A stretch of DNA of 64,000 nt from Jejubacter calystegiae. Its GTDB lineage: Bacteria; Pseudomonadota; Gammaproteobacteria; Enterobacterales; Enterobacteriaceae. The DNA lies in the NCBI RefSeq assembly GCF_005671395.1, contig NZ_CP040428.1:2480001-2544000 (forward strand), read 5' to 3'. How positions within the stretch are numbered: the first letter of the stretch is position 1; each line of letters starts with the position of its first letter. Positions 1 to 8,580 of the stretch are shown here, in pieces. The notes below the pieces were generated by a model. The model was not told the DNA's origin. It saw only the letters and a program-made list of their open reading frames with translations, and made no database searches. Both the position numbers and the translations under genes were made by a program.

Positions 1-1764
1 CACTTCCAGGTTTTCTGCGATGATAACAACATCAGTAAACTGACAGGGCGAAAAACGAAGGAGCTGGATATTTCGAAAGATGGTCGCACTGATGCGGTTT
101 ACGGTGATATCCATTTTTATCTGCCAGCAGGAACAACGTTTTACGATAAAGCACCCGCAAAAAACAGTACTTCCCTGACCGGGCTTTCTGAGCTGTATAC
201 CAGCAGTACGCCTCTGTATGTCAGCATGACCCTGGCACAAGGCAACTGTACGATGGTGACCCGGCAAAAAAATACGCAAATTGACGGGAAGTATGATCTG
301 CTGGGCGAGCCGCTGGTTAACGTTGATGGTAAAGATTACGAATACAATCTTTATAAAACCGCGATGCGGAATTATAAGGAAAGCCCCAGTGCTGGATTTG
401 AGTTGCTTCGTTTTGGGCGGGTAATCAATACCGGGCATGAAACGCTGGTGCCGGCAGATGCGCCATTATGGATGACGGTCAGTTACCCGGGTGGAAAAGG
501 GGTGGTCAATCTTGCTGATTCCAGTATTAAAAAGTTTAGTGACGCTGACTTTCCGCACTGGACGGGATGGCTTCTGGTTGATGATGACAATGATACTCAC
601 AGCCAGTGTAATTCGGCGATCATCAGAAAGTTGCAGGAAGAAGGCAGTTTTGAGGCTCAAAGCAACAGGCTTATCTGCTGTTTACCATTCGAGTGGGAAA
701 AAAGCACAATAGATGCCAGGTATAAATGGCTGGTGACTGGTCTGCCCTGGGAGCAGTGTACGCCGGAAAAAACGGCCATATGGCAGGTTCCCGGGTCGCA
801 GGAATCCAAAGAACGAACGCTAATGAGTGAGGAAGACTATGACAAATTTAAGCAACACGCAGAAGCGCTGTGTTTTGATTCAGGAGCGCTGGGAAAAGGA
901 AGGCTGTGGCATTTTAATCCGGTTGAATTTGTCGAGCACTTTAGAAAATGTATATGGTTAGATAAGACAGATTTAAGTAGAGTTTATGCCACAACATCTG
1001 AAACCATTAGAGAGAAATATCGTACTTCTTTGAATTCTATATTAGTTAAATATGGTATGAATAAACCAGTGCGATCGGCTCATTTTCTGGGGCAGGGTGC
1101 AATTGAATCACAGAATTTGAACCTTATGGTTGAGGGAACAGTTTCATTTAGTCGTCATCCTGAACATCCTTCATTTGCAGATGAGTCCAGTGGTTATTAT
1201 GCAGATCCAAAAGATACGTATGGCTATTTTTTCAATTATGAGCGTGATGGTAATGATCTGGGTAATGTGACTAAAAGTGACTTACGAGATTCAAGAAATC
1301 GTCACTTGACCGTCGTTATTGGTAGAGATTCAAGAAGCAGGCCGGTGTTAACCTCTCCTCAAAAAGCAAGTATTGATTCAAACTTATCACGTGTTGGCGA
1401 TGGGATGAAGTTTCGCGGGCGAGGTTTTAAACAGCTAACCGGCCTGGCTAATTATACAGATTATTGGGTCTATAGAGGATGGTTGCTTCGTACGGATTAT
1501 GATAATAATTGGTGGCGAAATCCTACCCGGCTGAGAGTTCCTGTAATTGATAACCCTCAGGAAATATCGACAATACCTTATAATTGTATTGATTCTGGGG
1601 GGTTGTTCGTAGCAAAGAAAGGCGTTCTACGAAAAGCAGATGTGGGGATTGGTCGTGATAGTTCAAGAGCTGTTAGTAGGATAATCAACAGATGGGATGA
1701 ACCCTCGTTTGGGCGCCGATTTCAGTCAACGAAACATGCATACTCTATTCTGGGAGATGATTGA
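1..1764 (+). CDS. T6SS cargo effector with GH19 lysozyme/chitinase-like domain (5' end outside window)
   Basis: The frame is open from base 1, so the N-terminus lies outside the window; 587 residues are visible. The C-terminal half has the hallmarks of glycoside hydrolase family 19: a helix ending in GAIESQ, whose Glu (codon 1105-1107) sits where the family's catalytic acid lies, and FRGRGFKQLTGLANY (1411-1455), the signature loop. GH19 domains in this setting cut the glycan strands of peptidoglycan. The first visible residues, HFQVF, resemble the end of the HxH strand of M23 peptidases, so an upstream M23 domain is possible but unseen. The gene abuts four exported small proteins and a T6SS structural block, which supports a role as a periplasm-acting T6SS effector. 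The DNA is more AT-rich than the tss genes, as expected of exchanged cargo. Cognate VgrG is not in the window. Confidence 0.72.
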   Translation, partial: HFQVFCDDNNISKLTGRKTKELDISKDGRTDAVYGDIHFYLPAGTTFYDKAPAKNSTSLTGLSELYTSSTPLYVSMTLAQGNCTMVTRQKNTQIDGKYDLLGEPLVNVDGKDYEYNLYKTAMRNYKESPSAGFELLRFGRVINTGHETLVPADAPLWMTVSYPGGKGVVNLADSSIKKFSDADFPHWTGWLLVDDDNDTHSQCNSAIIRKLQEEGSFEAQSNRLICCLPFEWEKSTIDARYKWLVTGLPWEQCTPEKTAIWQVPGSQESKERTLMSEEDYDKFKQHAEALCFDSGALGKGRLWHFNPVEFVEHFRKCIWLDKTDLSRVYATTSETIREKYRTSLNSILVKYGMNKPVRSAHFLGQGAIESQNLNLMVEGTVSFSRHPEHPSFADESSGYYADPKDTYGYFFNYERDGNDLGNVTKSDLRDSRNRHLTVVIGRDSRSRPVLTSPQKASIDSNLSRVGDGMKFRGRGFKQLTGLANYTDYWVYRGWLLRTDYDNNWWRNPTRLRVPVIDNPQEISTIPYNCIDSGGLFVAKKGVLRKADVGIGRDSSRAVSRIINRWDEPSFGRRFQSTKHAYSILGDD

Positions 1765-2247
1765 ATGAGAACTATTCTACTGTTTTTTTTGTTGTTATTT
1801 TCTGGTTTAAGTTATAGTAGCGGAGCTTATAACCTTATTTCCTTTGATGAAGTTATTTTCAATATCCCGGCTGATTGGACTGTCAGTAAAAAAAATGGCT
1901 GTCTTTTTGTTATGAAGCAGCGCGTAAATGAATCTGATTACCTTAAGGTATGTAAAGACACTTCATCAGATGAAAGTGATTATTTTACAGTGAATGATGA
2001 CGGGGAATGGGAGGCAGTTACTGATGGTGTTCCTGTTGTTGCAGATGTAAATATTACATCTGAATTTACTGCTATGAGTGCAATAGTTTCATGTAAGTAC
2101 AAAGATGATGCTGGATATCATACTGATCAGTGTTTTCAGGCAGAGGTGAACTTACCGAAGAAAATATCTTATTTTTTCATTGGTAGAGGTGACTCATCTC
2201 TGTTTAATGATTACAAAAAAGTCTATCTTTCTCTCAAAATCAAATGA
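1765..2247 (+). CDS. Exported small protein, candidate immunity to the GH19 effector
   Basis: 160 residues with a clear Sec signal (MRTILLFFLLLFSGLSYSSGA) and three cysteines in the mature part, so the product should be periplasmic. The start codon follows the effector stop directly (TGA then ATG), so the two are translationally coupled. That position and the compartment where a GH19 enzyme would act are the basis for calling it the cognate immunity protein. I do not recognise the family from sequence. The DNA is AT-rich like the effector gene. Confidence 0.6.
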   Translation: MRTILLFFLLLFSGLSYSSGAYNLISFDEVIFNIPADWTVSKKNGCLFVMKQRVNESDYLKVCKDTSSDESDYFTVNDDGEWEAVTDGVPVVADVNITSEFTAMSAIVSCKYKDDAGYHTDQCFQAEVNLPKKISYFFIGRGDSSLFNDYKKVYLSLKIK

Positions 2248-2421
2248 TAGAAGGCATAAATGCCAACAACTGTTCGACGGTAATGCCTCGCTTGAACAAT
2301 TAGGCGGTAAGTTATCCCTGGTCATTAAACCGAAAAGAATCACTCACGGGTATGACGTTAAAATAAGTAAACGAATGGCGTATTGATTTCAGACCTATAG
2401 AGAAAAAATTAAGAAGTTGTT
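2248..2421 (+). other. Intergenic stretch with a possible gene remnant
   Basis: A forward reading frame ending at the TGA at 2384-2386 reads LFDGNASLEQLGGKLSLVIK and continues to ISKRMAY. It looks like the tail of a small protein, but there is no convincing start or ribosome-binding site. It may be the eroded end of another immunity gene from an earlier cargo exchange. Nothing else is seen here. Confidence 0.2.
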
Positions 2422-2868
2422 ATGTTAATTCGTGTTATTATTACTTTGTTGTTTTTTATTTCACACTCTGTGTTTGCTGGTGAATACGGCTTTTACTTTT
2501 GTGCAAAAGCAACATACTCTGTTAATCCGAACGATGGCGGAGAGTTATTTCAATGGTATCCAAGATATGACCCTGATATAGTGGCAGAAGATAAGTACAC
2601 TTCTTGTGATTCTGGCGGTTTTTACTGGGTTTCGAAAGTGCACAGGCGTAAAATTTCCATAAATAGAATAGCGGATGGTGATTTTACAGCAGATAATGTA
2701 GGATTGGTCAATCGATTGGTTAATGGAGGAACTAATGGGTATTATGAAAGGCAAGCGTATTCAAAATTCATTGAGCTATATCTGCTGGATGGTTTAAATG
2801 TTAGCGCATCTGTTAGAGTAAGTCCTACCAGAAAATCTCGTGTTATTGTTGATCTGACAAAGTCCTAG
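2422..2868 (+). CDS. Exported small protein in T6SS immunity array
   Basis: 148 residues beginning with a signal peptide (MLIRVIITLLFFISHSVFAG), with two cysteines in the mature part (FCAKA and TSCDSGG), so probably a disulphide-bonded periplasmic protein. The ribosome-binding site is weak. It is the second of four consecutive small exported proteins behind the GH19 effector, which suggests an orphan or spare immunity protein. I do not recognise the family. Confidence 0.5.
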   Translation: MLIRVIITLLFFISHSVFAGEYGFYFCAKATYSVNPNDGGELFQWYPRYDPDIVAEDKYTSCDSGGFYWVSKVHRRKISINRIADGDFTADNVGLVNRLVNGGTNGYYERQAYSKFIELYLLDGLNVSASVRVSPTRKSRVIVDLTKS

Positions 2869-2876
2869 AGGTTTTT

Positions 2877-3331
2877 ATGAGATCGTTGTTCTTTTTTTTG
2901 TTTTTTTTTACTACGTTAGTTTTTGCTTGTGATGATTTAGATTTTACTGTCGATGCATCTAAAAATATCTCTGCCCGGATTCATTTGAAGGATAATGATT
3001 CTTTGCAAGTTTCTGTTTTTAATAATGATACGTTGCTTAATGTTAAAGAGGTTGATGTTTACTCAGAGAAAAAAATCATGTCGTACTTGAAGACTATAAT
3101 CTTGACGGGAAAAAGGATTTTAGTGTGTGGCATCTTGATGAAGGAATGGGAAGTTATAAAATATTCAGGGTGTTTTTATTTTCTTCAAAAATCAATGGGT
3201 TTTACGAGATAAAATCAACATGTGGAGATGATTTTGTGAATGTTCAGGTTGATGGCTCTAACCTTATTAATACATTTTTTGATGACAACACTCCCAAAAC
3301 ATGTCTTATGCCTCGTCGAATACTAAAGTAA
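2877..3331 (+). pseudogene. Frameshifted exported protein (XAC2610-like C-terminal half), immunity-type
   Basis: A signal peptide (MRSLFFFLFFFTTLVFA) opens a frame that runs through YSEKKIMS and then degenerates. The frame one base back continues with sensible protein: LEDYNLDGKKDFSVWHLDEG, a GSYKIFRVFLF strand, and a stop at 3329-3331. The two join exactly at a run of seven A at 3069-3075; with eight A the protein would be one piece of about 151 residues. The DxNxDGxxDFS loop followed by a DEGMG strand resembles XAC2610-type lysozyme-inhibitor-like proteins, which suits immunity against a peptidoglycan hydrolase. Loss of one A, a phase-variable tract, or rescue by slippage on AAA AAA A are all possible. 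Confidence 0.6.
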
Positions 3332-3394
3332 ATTACCCTGGGTAGTTGCTCGAAATAGTGTCTGATTTCGTTCAGTCCTTGCAGGGGAAATATT

Positions 3395-3880
3395 ATGACC
3401 AGTATGTCAACGAATTTGTTGTTTTTTAGTTTCGTTTTCTCTGTTTGCGCATGTTCAACCATTGGTGCTATTTCTTTAAAAGGGAATGATGGTATAGATC
3501 TCTCTGATGAGAAAGGGATTGAGCATGTTAACTTCGACTTTGTCATTAACGGATATAAAGTTAATTGTCGGGGGGATAAGTTCATTGTATGGGGTAAACC
3601 GAAAGAATTTAATGAAGGGAATCCCCAGGATACGAAGGTTGCTTTAGTCGATATTAATGATGGTTATAAGATTTATGAGAAAGGGTTGAGTTCTGGAGTT
3701 TTTGATGCTGATTATCTGAATAATGGTCTGGGGATTTACATTGGTAGCGGTGGTGGTTTTATTATGGATGTTGTCAATGGAGATTTGGAAAGTATCGGTG
3801 GGGAATTTGATGCAAGTAATGATGATAACTTTGAATCTTGCGATAAAAATAGCTCATGGGAATTTAATCGATATCCATAA
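3395..3880 (+). CDS. Exported small protein, fourth member of the immunity array
   Basis: 161 residues. The N-terminus (MTSMSTNLLFFSFVFSVCAC) is a hydrophobic export signal; the cysteines at its end do not form a standard lipobox, so lipidation is uncertain. The mature part is acidic and rich in Gly, Asp and Asn. A good ribosome-binding site (AGGGGAA) lies about 8 bases before the ATG at 3395; a second in-frame ATG follows at 3404. It is the last AT-rich gene before the GC-rich tss block. No family recognised. Confidence 0.5.
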   Translation: MTSMSTNLLFFSFVFSVCACSTIGAISLKGNDGIDLSDEKGIEHVNFDFVINGYKVNCRGDKFIVWGKPKEFNEGNPQDTKVALVDINDGYKIYEKGLSSGVFDADYLNNGLGIYIGSGGGFIMDVVNGDLESIGGEFDASNDDNFESCDKNSSWEFNRYP

Positions 3881-3907
3881 AATTTAATTGCAGTCATTAC
3901 TCCCTGA

Positions 3908-5128
3908 ATGGGTAAACACATGGTGTATTCACTTAAAAATCTCCCTCCTGTTCATCCCCGGCCTTTACCCCTCAAAGCATCGCGCTGGTTTGTTGCGCTG
4001 GCGCTGATGCTGGCTGTCAGCGTGATCCTGATGCGGGTGTTTGGCCGCTACGTTGAAGGGAATCATTTCTGGTATATCGCGCTGGGCGCCCCGGCCATTA
4101 TCTGGGGAATCGCTGCCGGCGGGCGTCTGCTTGTCTGGATGCTCCGGGATATCGCGGCGAATGGTTTTGACCGGCGGCGCGAGGCGTGGATTTTACATGA
4201 AACCCGCAGGGCGCGGCGCGCCATGCAGGTACTGGGCGTGTCGTTCGTCACCGGGCACCCTGAAAACACCCGTGAGGAGATTGTGGCCGCGATGCTTGCC
4301 CATCAGACCATCATGGCTGCACAGACCGACTGGCAGGGCAATAAAGGGCAGCGTCTGAGCCGTATTGAGGCGGAGCCGGATGAAAAGCCGGATGCCACTG
4401 TCCAGCGTGTGCTGACGCAGCTGATCGAGGATTTATCCCTGGCGGATCTCCCTGATACCACATCCCTGGTGGTGGCCCTTGACGCTTCCACTTCCTGCGA
4501 GCCGGACGTGGTTAATCAGGCCTGGGAAAATGCCCGCCAGGCCTGTGAGCTGGCATGTGCGGTGGAATTTATCCCCTGTCGCGGCCCCGCGTTTCTGGAC
4601 GCATGGCTGGATCACCGTATCCGGGAAGAGTCTCTGTTACTGATTATCGGGCTACAGGTGGCACCAGAACAGACGGATCACAGCGCAGAGGCCGCGGTGG
4701 CGTTACTGCTGGGCAATCGCCTGACACAGAAAACGCTGCCTGCCATCGCGTTACTTCATCGCCCCGATCCGGCGTTACCCGGCCAGCTTGAGGCCGGTAT
4801 GCGGATGGCTGCCTACAACGTCCCGGTCGATGGCGACAGCGTCACGCACCTCTGGCTGGCAGGCCTGAACCAGAAGCAGCAGGCGGAGGTGGCGTCTCAT
4901 CAGGGCGCGTATCCGACGCAGGCGGTTGGAGATGAACAGATTATTACGCCCGACAGCACCGTAGGGCAGGCTGGCGCGGCGGCTCCCTGGCTGGCTATGG
5001 CCGCTGCCGTACAGGCAGCTCAGGATATTCAACGGCCGCAGATGATTATCTGTGGCGATATTCACCGGGATGAGTTGTGGAGCACGCTTGTTACCCCGGA
5101 AGCGTACCGAAAGGAGAAGGATTCGTGA
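3908..5128 (+). CDS. T6SS cluster membrane protein of unknown role, upstream of tssM
   Basis: 406 residues with two membrane helices near the N-terminus (about residues 27-46 and 57-78) followed by a large soluble domain without a motif I recognise. Proteins like this sit directly ahead of tssM (icmF) in many enterobacterial T6SS clusters. Its stop overlaps the GTG start of tssM by two bases, so it is co-translated with the membrane-complex component and probably works with it at the inner membrane. The start is uncertain: ATG at 3908 or at 3920, the latter with GGG about 9 bases upstream. GC content jumps here relative to the preceding cargo genes. Confidence 0.65.
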   Translation: MGKHMVYSLKNLPPVHPRPLPLKASRWFVALALMLAVSVILMRVFGRYVEGNHFWYIALGAPAIIWGIAAGGRLLVWMLRDIAANGFDRRREAWILHETRRARRAMQVLGVSFVTGHPENTREEIVAAMLAHQTIMAAQTDWQGNKGQRLSRIEAEPDEKPDATVQRVLTQLIEDLSLADLPDTTSLVVALDASTSCEPDVVNQAWENARQACELACAVEFIPCRGPAFLDAWLDHRIREESLLLIIGLQVAPEQTDHSAEAAVALLLGNRLTQKTLPAIALLHRPDPALPGQLEAGMRMAAYNVPVDGDSVTHLWLAGLNQKQQAEVASHQGAYPTQAVGDEQIITPDSTVGQAGAAAPWLAMAAAVQAAQDIQRPQMIICGDIHRDELWSTLVTPEAYRKEKDS

Positions 5129-8100
5129 GGCTTACAGCGCTTTTTCCCCGGACAACGGAAGGTCGTTACCTTGCTGTTACCGTTGCTTTTCTGGCGTTGC
5201 TATGCGCCATGACCCTTGTGATATGGCGGCGGCCTGATATGGCCGGTCTGACTGAAGGCAGTTCGCGGCAGATCTACTGGCTGATTGCGGGCTGCTGTGT
5301 CACCGCCTGTACCTTTATAGCCGCGATTTTTTTGCTGCTGGCTGTGCGTGGCGCCGGCCGCAAGCATTTTGACGCCATGGTGGATAGCGTCAGAGGGGAT
5401 GATGAGCCTCCCCGGAAAAAGGACGCCGAAAAACAGCCGTCTGCCGCACTCTCGCTGAGTGGCGGGATAGGAAAACACCTCCGCTCACGCTACACCCTCT
5501 TCTGGCGCCGCAAAGTCCGCCTGCTGTTGGTCACCGGCGATGACGCGGCGATTGAACAACTGGTGCCCGGACTACAGCAAAATCAGTGGCTCGAAGGCCA
5601 CCGCACGGTACTGATTTACGGCGGCCCCCTCTCAGCCGAACCTGACGCTGAGAAATACACCGCCCTGCGCAGGCTGCGCCGCACCCGCCCGCTGGATGGC
5701 ATTATCCGGGTGCTGGATGCGCAGCAGAGCCTGACGCCGCAACTGAGCGACAGCGACCTGCGCAGCCTGGAAAAAATTGGCGATCTGTTGCGCTACCAAC
5801 CGCCGGTCTGGCTGTGGCAACTGGGTGAAAGTGACTGGTCGCAGGAAGGGCGTGCATCTCAGGCCGTGGGAATTACGCTTGCGGCGCGGGCGGTGGCGGA
5901 TGATGTGGCCACGGCCCTCGATGGACTGCGACCGCAGCTGCGCGAGCAGGGGCTGGCCCAGGTGGCGGAAAACCGCGCCTTTGATTTCCTGCTGCGTCTG
6001 GCGCAGCAGCTGGAGCAGGGCGGTAGCGAGCGCTGGAAAAAGGCGCTGACGCCCTGGCTGCATGGCGCGCAGCAGCGCGTTGTGCTGCGCGGCCTGATGT
6101 TCAGCCTGCCGGAAAACAACAGCGGTGAAGAGACAAAGGAAAACGCCTTTCCGGCGTTGCATCAGCATGCCCTGACGCTCTCAGACGCCTGGCAGGGTGT
6201 TCTGAACGATCTTCCCCGCGCCCGCGGTCGCCGGGTCGGCATGCCCTGGGAGCATACCCTGGCTGTGACCCTGATGGCGCTTATTGGTCTGTGGGGCGTG
6301 GGTATGCTGCTCTCTTTTGTGGCCAACCGTCAGCAGATTGTGACGGTGGCCGATAAAGCCCACGCGCTGGTCGCAGGACCGGCAGTATCGGATGCACAGC
6401 TGACCGCACTGCATGAGCTGCGTAACGACGCCGGTCGCCTTCAGCATCAGATCCGGGAAGGGGCGCCCTGGTATCTGCGCTTTGGCCTGAATCATAATCA
6501 TCCGCTGCTCGCCGCCATGCTGCCCTGGTACGGGGTAGCGAATAACCGCCTGATCCGCGATCCGGCCAGTGAAGCCCTGGTCAGGCATCTGACGCAACTG
6601 GTGAACTCGGCGCCCAACAGCTCCGGGCGGGCAGCGCTGGCGAAGCCGGGATACGATCAACTGAAGGCCTGGCTGATGATGGCGCGTCCGGATAAAGCGG
6701 ATGCCGCCTTCTATGCACAGACCCTGAAAACGACGCAGCCTGAGCGTCCGGGGATCTCCACCGGACTGTGGCAGAGCCTGGCGCCGGATCTGTGGGCCTT
6801 CTATATCGCTGAACTGCCCCATCAGCCGCAGTGGAAAATTAAACCGGATACGGCCCTGGTCAGCCAGAGCCGTCAGGTGTTGCTGCAGCAGATTGGGCGC
6901 CGCAATGCCGAAAGTACCCTGTATGAGAATATGCTGAAGTCGGTGCGCCGCAACTTTGCGGATGTCTCGCTTGAAGATATGACCAGCGGTACCGATGCCC
7001 GTCGCCTGTTTGAAAGCCAGGAGGTGGTGCCCGGCATGTTCACCCGCCAGGCATGGGAAGGGGGGATTCAGAAGGCTATCGAAAAAGCGGCCAGCGCCCG
7101 GCGCGATGAGATCGACTGGGTACTGAGCGACAGTCGGCAGAGCGTATCAGCTGATATCTCGCCGGAAGCCCTTAAGGCCCGTCTGACGCAGCGCTATTTC
7201 GCTGATTTTGCCGGCAGCTGGCTGGGTTTTCTGAACAGCCTGCACTGGGTGCCGGCGCAAAATATTGCTGACGTGACCGACCAGTTAACCCTGATGAGTG
7301 ACGTACGCCAGTCGCCGCTGATCGCCCTGATGAATACCCTGGCGTGGCAGGGGCAAACCGGCCAGCAGGGTGCGGGTTTGTCTGACTCCATCATAAAATC
7401 GGCTAAAGAGCTTATTGGCACCCGGGATAAACCGGCCATCGACCAGCATGCTACGGGGCCTGTTGGTCCGCTGGATGGCACTTTCGGCCCGCTGTTGAGC
7501 CTGATGGGCAAAAATCCGGCCGGCAATGTGATGGCGGCCGACAGCAGTCTCAGCCTGCAGACGTATCTGACGCGGATTACCCGGGTTCGTCTGCGGTTGC
7601 AGCAGGTGGCTAACGCCTCCGATCCGCAGGAGATGATGCAGACCCTGGCGCAGACGGTGTTTCAGGGCAAAAGCGTCGACCTGACCGATACCCAACAGTA
7701 TGGCAGTCTTATTGCCGCCAGCCTGGGCGAGGAGTGGAGCGGGTTCGGGCAGACGATGTTTGTTCAGCCCCTGAGCCAGGCCTGGGAAACCGTGCTGCAA
7801 CCTTCAGCCGCCAGTCTGAACGATAAGTGGAGCAGGGCCGTCGTCAGTAACTGGAATACCGCCTTTAACGGCCGTTACCCGTTCGCGGCAAGTCACAGCG
7901 AAGCGTCGCTGGCGATGCTGGCGGAGTTCATCCGCAAGGATACCGGACGTATCGAACGTTTTCTGATCCTTGAACTGGGCGGGGTATTGCATAAAGAGGG
8001 CAGCCAGTGGGTGGTGGATAAAACCCACAGCCAGGGACTGACCTTTAATCCGGCCTTCCTCAAGGCCGTTAACCAACTGAGCCAGCTGTCAGATATTCTG

Positions 8101-8580
8101 TTTACCGACGGCAGTCAGGGCATCAGTTTTGAACTGCAGGCAAGGCCCACGCCTGACGTGGTGGAAACCAATCTCACTATTGATGGCCAGAAGCTGCGCT
8201 ACTTTAACCAGATGGCGGAATGGCAGGCTCTTCGCTGGCCGGGTGAGACCTATAAACCCGGCACCATGCTGACCTGGAGCACCACCCGTGCCGGTACCCG
8301 GCTGTTTGGTGACTACAGCGGCACCTGGGGCTTTATCCGCTGGCTGGAGCAGGGGAAACGCCAGCGTCTGGACAACAGTCAGTGGATGATGAGTTTTACC
8401 ACGCCGGATGGAAGGATGCTGCAGTGGGTGCTGCGTACTCAACTGGGCAACGGGCCGCTGGCGCTGTTACAGCTGCGCCATTTTACACTGCCGGCGCAGA
8501 TTTTCAGCGTGGATGCCGGGGTTGCCGCTCAGGCCCTTGCCCGGGAAACGGACGATATTGATATGGATGGAGTGGAATAA
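5125..8580 (+). CDS. tssM: TssM (IcmF), T6SS inner-membrane trunk protein
   Basis: I choose GTG at 5125 because AAGGAG lies 9 bases upstream and the codon overlaps the preceding stop (GTGA); this gives 1151 residues, normal for TssM. Two membrane helices lie near the N-terminus (about residues 15-35 and 48-70) and a third around TLAVTLMALIGLWGVG near residue 380, followed by the long periplasmic region that meets TssJ. Where many TssM proteins have a Walker A loop, this one reads LLLVTGDDAAIEQLVPGL with no GxxGxGK, so it belongs to the variants without a nucleotide-binding motif. With TssJ and TssL, TssM forms the channel spanning the envelope; tssL is not in this window. Confidence 0.92.
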   Translation: MRLTALFPRTTEGRYLAVTVAFLALLCAMTLVIWRRPDMAGLTEGSSRQIYWLIAGCCVTACTFIAAIFLLLAVRGAGRKHFDAMVDSVRGDDEPPRKKDAEKQPSAALSLSGGIGKHLRSRYTLFWRRKVRLLLVTGDDAAIEQLVPGLQQNQWLEGHRTVLIYGGPLSAEPDAEKYTALRRLRRTRPLDGIIRVLDAQQSLTPQLSDSDLRSLEKIGDLLRYQPPVWLWQLGESDWSQEGRASQAVGITLAARAVADDVATALDGLRPQLREQGLAQVAENRAFDFLLRLAQQLEQGGSERWKKALTPWLHGAQQRVVLRGLMFSLPENNSGEETKENAFPALHQHALTLSDAWQGVLNDLPRARGRRVGMPWEHTLAVTLMALIGLWGVGMLLSFVANRQQIVTVADKAHALVAGPAVSDAQLTALHELRNDAGRLQHQIREGAPWYLRFGLNHNHPLLAAMLPWYGVANNRLIRDPASEALVRHLTQLVNSAPNSSGRAALAKPGYDQLKAWLMMARPDKADAAFYAQTLKTTQPERPGISTGLWQSLAPDLWAFYIAELPHQPQWKIKPDTALVSQSRQVLLQQIGRRNAESTLYENMLKSVRRNFADVSLEDMTSGTDARRLFESQEVVPGMFTRQAWEGGIQKAIEKAASARRDEIDWVLSDSRQSVSADISPEALKARLTQRYFADFAGSWLGFLNSLHWVPAQNIADVTDQLTLMSDVRQSPLIALMNTLAWQGQTGQQGAGLSDSIIKSAKELIGTRDKPAIDQHATGPVGPLDGTFGPLLSLMGKNPAGNVMAADSSLSLQTYLTRITRVRLRLQQVANASDPQEMMQTLAQTVFQGKSVDLTDTQQYGSLIAASLGEEWSGFGQTMFVQPLSQAWETVLQPSAASLNDKWSRAVVSNWNTAFNGRYPFAASHSEASLAMLAEFIRKDTGRIERFLILELGGVLHKEGSQWVVDKTHSQGLTFNPAFLKAVNQLSQLSDILFTDGSQGISFELQARPTPDVVETNLTIDGQKLRYFNQMAEWQALRWPGETYKPGTMLTWSTTRAGTRLFGDYSGTWGFIRWLEQGKRQRLDNSQWMMSFTTPDGRMLQWVLRTQLGNGPLALLQLRHFTLPAQIFSVDAGVAAQALARETDDIDMDGVE

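Noticed and set aside
5632-6168. Reverse-strand frames opposite tssM
   Set aside because: Typical GC-rich antisense frames; no start signal and no recognisable protein.
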